A stretch of 64,000 nucleotides of DNA from positions 24,585,174-24,649,173 of the forward strand of contig NC_091933.1 in assembly GCF_041260155.1 (NCBI RefSeq), given 5' to 3'. The notes beneath the pieces are model-generated. The model was not told where the DNA came from. It searched no databases and saw only the letters and a program-made list of their open reading frames with translations. The DNA comes from Ptychodera flava. Its lineage: Eukaryota > Hemichordata > Enteropneusta > Ptychoderidae. Made by a program: the position numbers and the translations under genes. The first letter of the stretch is position 1. Each line of letters starts with the position of its first letter. Of the stretch, positions 62,452 to 64,000 are shown one piece after another.

Positions 62452-64000
62452 CTGGTATCACAAAAACACAACAATGCACATCTGGTGAATGAACATATTT
62501 CCTCAGAGAATGGACACCCGGTGCCACATTTTAAAACATGAAAATGAACCTAACATTAACCTACAGATGTTTAATTTTTGGAGGTCACACTCTGACTTGT
62601 TTGTGTGCATTAACTCTGGAAATCACATCCCCTTTACTAAGATTGTTTAGTCAACCATAAATTTCTGATAAATGCACAGAAAAAATACTTTATCAGATTT
62701 ACCTGTGCCAACTATAGAAAGTGGCTGATTCTGGTTGCCTGAAGAAATGTTTGTTACTAATAAATATGAACAGGAATATTGTATAGATGTATTATACTTT
62801 TAAGTTTTCGTGAGGTTCGCCATTGTGAAATGATTGAAATAACAGTGTCCCTTCTCTGATTTTTTTGGTTAAACTTAAGAGAGAATTATTCAGCTCCTTT
62901 TGCACAAGGCAAAAAAGACATTCCAAAACTGTAACACTAGAGCCAAACAAGCAACCAATTTGCTCTGCATAAAATTTGTGTCATATTACCATTAAAATCA
63001 TGTTATTTACATGTGAACTGATCACTTAAAAAAACTCTTTTATAAAACCAATGTGCCTCTCCTTTGCGACTTCTTAAAACCAGATATGGATTTTTCATTA
63101 ACACAGAATGTGCTGACATCTCAAATATACTGGTCTGCATAGAATTTTCAATACACAATACATGCATACTCAAATTGATATATGGTTCTTTAAAAGCCTT
63201 TCACCACAGTGGTTTGGCTGAAACCCATTGTTATCATAGGTGAGTGTGGACCAGTCTATGGGCATTGGGGTAAACAGGTTGATAGGGACACTCAAATTTG
63301 GTATATGTGATCTGACACAAACAAAAATAACCCTTGTAAATCATCTCAGTTAGAGGAAGTTGCAAGCATTAATAATTGACAAGCTATCGGTAGATCATAT
63401 ATGGCGCCCTCTATCAGCCAGTGTCCTTCCCCCTAACAGTTGGCTGTGGGTGCTTGTTGAACTCATATTGTGTTTGTGTACTAATCGTGGGTGCAGCTGT
63501 TCACTTTTGCATGCGTTTACATTAAAACACAATCAATCAAAAGTATATGCTATAAAAACTAAACAATGCATGCGGTTTCCTAGGTGTGTGTGACTGGCGT
63601 AGGGGAGGGGACAATGGGGAATTATTTCATTCCTGCGGCACTCACATGAAATCTGGTGATGTAGTTTTCAAATTCTACAGGCAGAGTTTGCCAAAAAGTA
63701 AGACCATGAAACATGGCATGCATATGTTAATGAGCAGTGGCACTTTAAGCATCAGATGTCGCTCGTTCGAACGTGCGTGACGGTCGGTCAGATCTTATTA
63801 GCATATCAATAGAAGTCAAAGTTCCCTGCTGGAGTGAAAATCTTGATTACTCCTTGGAAAATCCGCCGAATTACGTAAACGAACCAGAAATTTTGTTCAC
63901 AAAATGAGTTAGGGAATGAGCAATAATCAGAGTTCAGGCAGGTATAGGTCATTTTATTGAATTACGCTCACTTTGGTTTATTTTGCCGTTCAAAGTTCCG
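62452..64000. other. Intron of the PTPDC1-like gene, to the window edge
   Basis: No further exon is supported. A minus-strand LPVEFENYITRFH segment at 63645-63687 sits next to a GTGAGT donor, but its only acceptor-like site would leave a 27-base exon, so I do not call it. Confidence 0.45.

Overview
The window is animal nuclear DNA, not prokaryotic. Protein-coding sequence is short and split by introns with clean GT/AG junctions, and intergenic and intronic space is AT-rich and packed with small DNA-transposon relics, foldback repeats, tandem arrays and microsatellites. The gene content (NDUFA5, a PTPDC1-type phosphatase tail, a ZZ/EF-hand membrane protein) and the repeat style suggest an invertebrate metazoan, probably marine and possibly a non-vertebrate deuterostome. 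The species cannot be fixed from sequence alone.

Layout. 1-14.7 kb: no convincing gene; one TTAA-type MITE, a ~146-bp tandem array (3.3-4.7 kb), a foldback, a piggyBac-like MITE, a decayed C2H2 zinc-finger-like stretch and a TA-flanked MITE. 14.8-15.1 kb (-): one plausible unassigned terminal exon. 20.8-34.0 kb (-): a gene reconstructed here from ten phase-compatible exons. It encodes an N-terminal membrane anchor, a charged helical linker, a ZZ zinc finger and EF-hands; its last exon was not found. Its introns carry a ~4.1-kb transposon-like element with a broken HIRAN-like ORF and a nested ~150-bp array, a ~0.94-kb minisatellite of a ~25-bp unit, and a foldback. 34.2-34.8 kb: a ~614-bp foldback. 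34.9-35.15 kb (+): an unassigned terminal exon. 36.48-40.69 kb (+): NDUFA5, complete in five exons (115 aa), with a hAT-type MITE in intron 3. 42.2-42.45 kb (+): another orphan terminal exon. 42.6-49.2 kb: two PIF/Harbinger-like elements, a 659-bp foldback and a long (TA)n tract. 50.97-51.11 kb: a nearly perfect GC-rich 137-bp palindrome. 52.49-54.49 kb (+): a two-exon gene for a 226-aa protein I do not recognise. 61.1-62.45 kb (-): the three last coding exons of a PTPDC1-like gene whose 5' part, including the phosphatase domain, lies beyond the right edge.

The genes do not form a functional unit. NDUFA5 is housekeeping (respiratory complex I), the PTPDC1-like gene is a probable cilia-related phosphatase, and the ZZ/EF-hand protein is a candidate calcium-responsive, membrane-anchored adaptor. 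The most unusual items are the ZZ/EF-hand architecture, the HIRAN-bearing element in its intron 9, and the dispersed TTAA-flanked MITE family with at least seven copies in this window.
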